Of a stretch of DNA of 41,280 bases, positions 39,704-41,280 are shown piece after piece. The number at the start of each line of letters is the position of its first letter. Within the stretch, counting starts at the first letter, position 1. Position numbers and translations under genes: made by a program. This DNA comes from Chloroflexota bacterium (GTDB lineage: Bacteria > Chloroflexota > Chloroflexia > Chloroheliales > Chloroheliaceae), in assembly GCA_028287745.1 (NCBI GenBank), contig JAQBPB010000117.1:1-41280 (forward strand), written 5' to 3'. Under the pieces are notes generated by a model that was given only the letters and a program-made list of their open reading frames with translations, did no database searches and was not told the origin of the DNA.

Positions 39704-41280
39704 ATGACCAATATCAACAGCAATGGCAGCGTTGAGCAATGGGGCATATTCGAGTTAGCTTTAGAAGGAAGCCCGGAAGGCAACCCCTTTCTTGACAACC
39801 GCTTTACGGCCCGTTTCAGCCAGGCGGACCGTTCTTTTGAGGTTAACGGTTTCTACGATGGCGAAGGGGTTTACCGGGTGCGCTTTATGCCGGACACCAC
39901 CGGAACCTGGCAATACCGGACTTCCAGTAACCTGGATAGTCTTAACGGACAGGAAGGCCGCTTTGAAAGCGTCCAACCCTCTGCGGGCAACCGCGGGCCG
40001 GTCCGGGTCGCCAATACCTTTCATTTCGCTTACGCCGACGGCACGCCTTACCGGCAAATCGGCACAACCTGCTATGCCTGGTCCCACCAGGGTGACGCCC
40101 TGGAAGAACAGACCCTGGCGACCCTTAAAAACTCACCCTTTAATAAATTGCGGATGTGCGTCTTTCCGAAGCATTATCACTTTAATGAAAACGAGCCGGA
40201 ATACTATCCCTTCCCGCTACTTTCGAAGGGTTCCAGCAAGTGGGTCGGCGGCTTTGGCGGCGGGAACAAGACCGGCTGGTCGTTCGACTTTAGCCGCTTT
40301 GAACCGGCTTTCTTTCACCACCTTGAGAAGCGCATTGCCGACCTGCAAGAACTGGGCATCGAAGCCGACCTTATCCTGCTACACCCTTACGACCGCTGGG
40401 GCTTCTCGACCATGTCGGCCGAAGAAGACGACCGCTACCTGCGCTACATCACGGCCCGGTTGGCCGCTTTCCGCAACGTCTGGTGGTCAATGGCTAACGA
40501 ATACGACCTGATGCCCCAGAAATCTATGGACGATTGGGACCGTTTCTTCCGGGTTGTCCAGGAAAACGACCCCTACCAGCATTTGCGCTCGGTCCACAAC
40601 TGCTTTGCTTTCTACGACCATACCAAACCCTGGGTGACCCATTGCAGCGTGCAGCGCAGCGACCTGACCCGGATCCTGATCTGGCGCGAGCAGTACAAAA
40701 AGCCGGTCGTGGTGGATGAATGCTGCTACGAAGGCAATATTCCCGAAAGCTGGGGCAATATTTCGGGCCGCGAGATGGTCCACCGCTTCTGGGAAGGTAC
40801 TGTCAATGGCGGCTATGCCGGTCACGGTGATACCTTCCTGGACCCCAACGATATTTTATGGTGGGCCAGGGGCGGGACGCTCCACGGCGAAAGCGCGCCC
40901 CGGCTGGCTTTCTTACGGCGCATCCTGGAAGACGGCCCGGCCGGACTCGACCCGGTGCCGGATACCACGCCTTATACCATCGCTATGGCAGGCGGGTTCG
41001 ATAAGGTTACCATGCCTGCCTTGCAAGCGGCAGGCAGCCGGAAAAAAGAGTCTGCCGAAACCGAAGGGCCAAGAATAATGAACTGGTTCGCCAGCGCTCA
41101 TCAACCGCACGAATACTACCTGACTTATTTCGGCGTCAGCCAGCCTTCCGAATATGTGGCGCCCGTACCCGGCGGGGAGCGCTACAGGGCCGAAATTATT
41201 GATACCTGGGAAATGACCGCTACCCCGCTGGACGACATTATCGAACGGGGCACGGTAATCCGGCTGCCCACCAAACCCTT
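39704..41280 (+). CDS. DUF5060-type glycoside hydrolase (GH5/GH140-like fold), truncated by window edge
   Basis: 525 complete codons are visible and the frame is still open at the edge. The first 95 residues (VEQWGIFELALEG through VYRVRFMPDTTGTWQYRTSSN) match the DUF5060 beta domain. The catalytic TIM-barrel part starts FHFAYADGTPYRQIGTTCYAW and continues FNKLRMCVFPKHYHFN, WWSMANEYDL and KPVVVDECCYEGN. By the clan-A pattern, Glu266 (ANEYD) would be acid/base and Glu339 (VVDECC) nucleophile. No signal peptide, so probably cytoplasmic, acting on imported oligosaccharide. GCAGGAGAA precedes the ATG. Substrate unknown; the close link to the ABC importer suggests coupled uptake and hydrolysis. Confidence 0.85.
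   Translation, partial: MTNINSNGSVEQWGIFELALEGSPEGNPFLDNRFTARFSQADRSFEVNGFYDGEGVYRVRFMPDTTGTWQYRTSSNLDSLNGQEGRFESVQPSAGNRGPVRVANTFHFAYADGTPYRQIGTTCYAWSHQGDALEEQTLATLKNSPFNKLRMCVFPKHYHFNENEPEYYPFPLLSKGSSKWVGGFGGGNKTGWSFDFSRFEPAFFHHLEKRIADLQELGIEADLILLHPYDRWGFSTMSAEEDDRYLRYITARLAAFRNVWWSMANEYDLMPQKSMDDWDRFFRVVQENDPYQHLRSVHNCFAFYDHTKPWVTHCSVQRSDLTRILIWREQYKKPVVVDECCYEGNIPESWGNISGREMVHRFWEGTVNGGYAGHGDTFLDPNDILWWARGGTLHGESAPRLAFLRRILEDGPAGLDPVPDTTPYTIAMAGGFDKVTMPALQAAGSRKKESAETEGPRIMNWFASAHQPHEYYLTYFGVSQPSEYVAPVPGGERYRAEIIDTWEMTATPLDDIIERGTVIRLPTKP

Overview
The window is 41.3 kb of bacterial chromosome, gene-dense and moderately GC-rich, with AGGAG-type ribosome binding sites and a number of TTG and GTG starts. 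Three lipoproteins with Thr/Ala- or Gln/Ala-rich linkers after the lipobox Cys, family-5 ABC transporters, a TrmB regulator, an LPXTG-type surface protein and a Wzx/Wzy capsule cluster together suggest a Chloroflexota member. That assignment rests on general character only; there is no rRNA or marker gene here.

Region 1 (1-19389, all minus strand) is a Wzx/Wzy-type exopolysaccharide cluster. In transcription order it holds: a frameshifted LPNTG surface protein, the initiating polyprenyl-phosphate sugar transferase, a NusG-like antiterminator, a low-molecular-weight tyrosine phosphatase, a Wzz/BY-kinase carrying a C-terminal FHA domain, a GT4, a methyltransferase, a CgeB-like transferase, a membrane TPR protein, a second methyltransferase, a GT2, a second CgeB-like transferase, a Wzy-like polymerase, a Wzx-like flippase, an FkbM methyltransferase, an asparagine synthetase, and a second GT4 cut by the window edge. 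Spacings are short and several genes overlap, so it is probably one long operon.

Region 2 (19390-20943) is a 1.55-kb gap without convincing genes. It holds nested inverted repeats, a candidate minus-strand promoter for the polysaccharide operon, and a possible plus-strand small RNA with its own terminator.

Region 3 (20944-27976, plus) contains an Ala/Thr-rich lipoprotein, a TrmB-type regulator, a beta-lactamase-fold serine hydrolase without signal peptide, and a family-5 ABC importer (binding protein and two permeases) that has no ATPase genes.

Region 4 (28137-33243) is a sulfur/persulfide module. On the minus strand are a persulfide-dioxygenase/double-rhodanese fusion, TusA, DsrE2 and an ArsR regulator; on the plus strand are DUF302, a single-domain rhodanese and a TauE/SafE exporter. 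A perfect 12-6-12 inverted repeat follows the minus operon's promoter. A close copy overlaps the -10 box of the plus operon and a weaker copy overlaps the arsR promoter, which implies one regulator controls the whole module.

Region 5 (33601-41280, plus) is a complete family-5 ABC importer (binding protein, two permeases, two ATPases) behind a near-consensus sigma-70 promoter. It is followed by a DUF5060-type glycoside hydrolase that runs off the right edge, so the transported solute may be an oligosaccharide.
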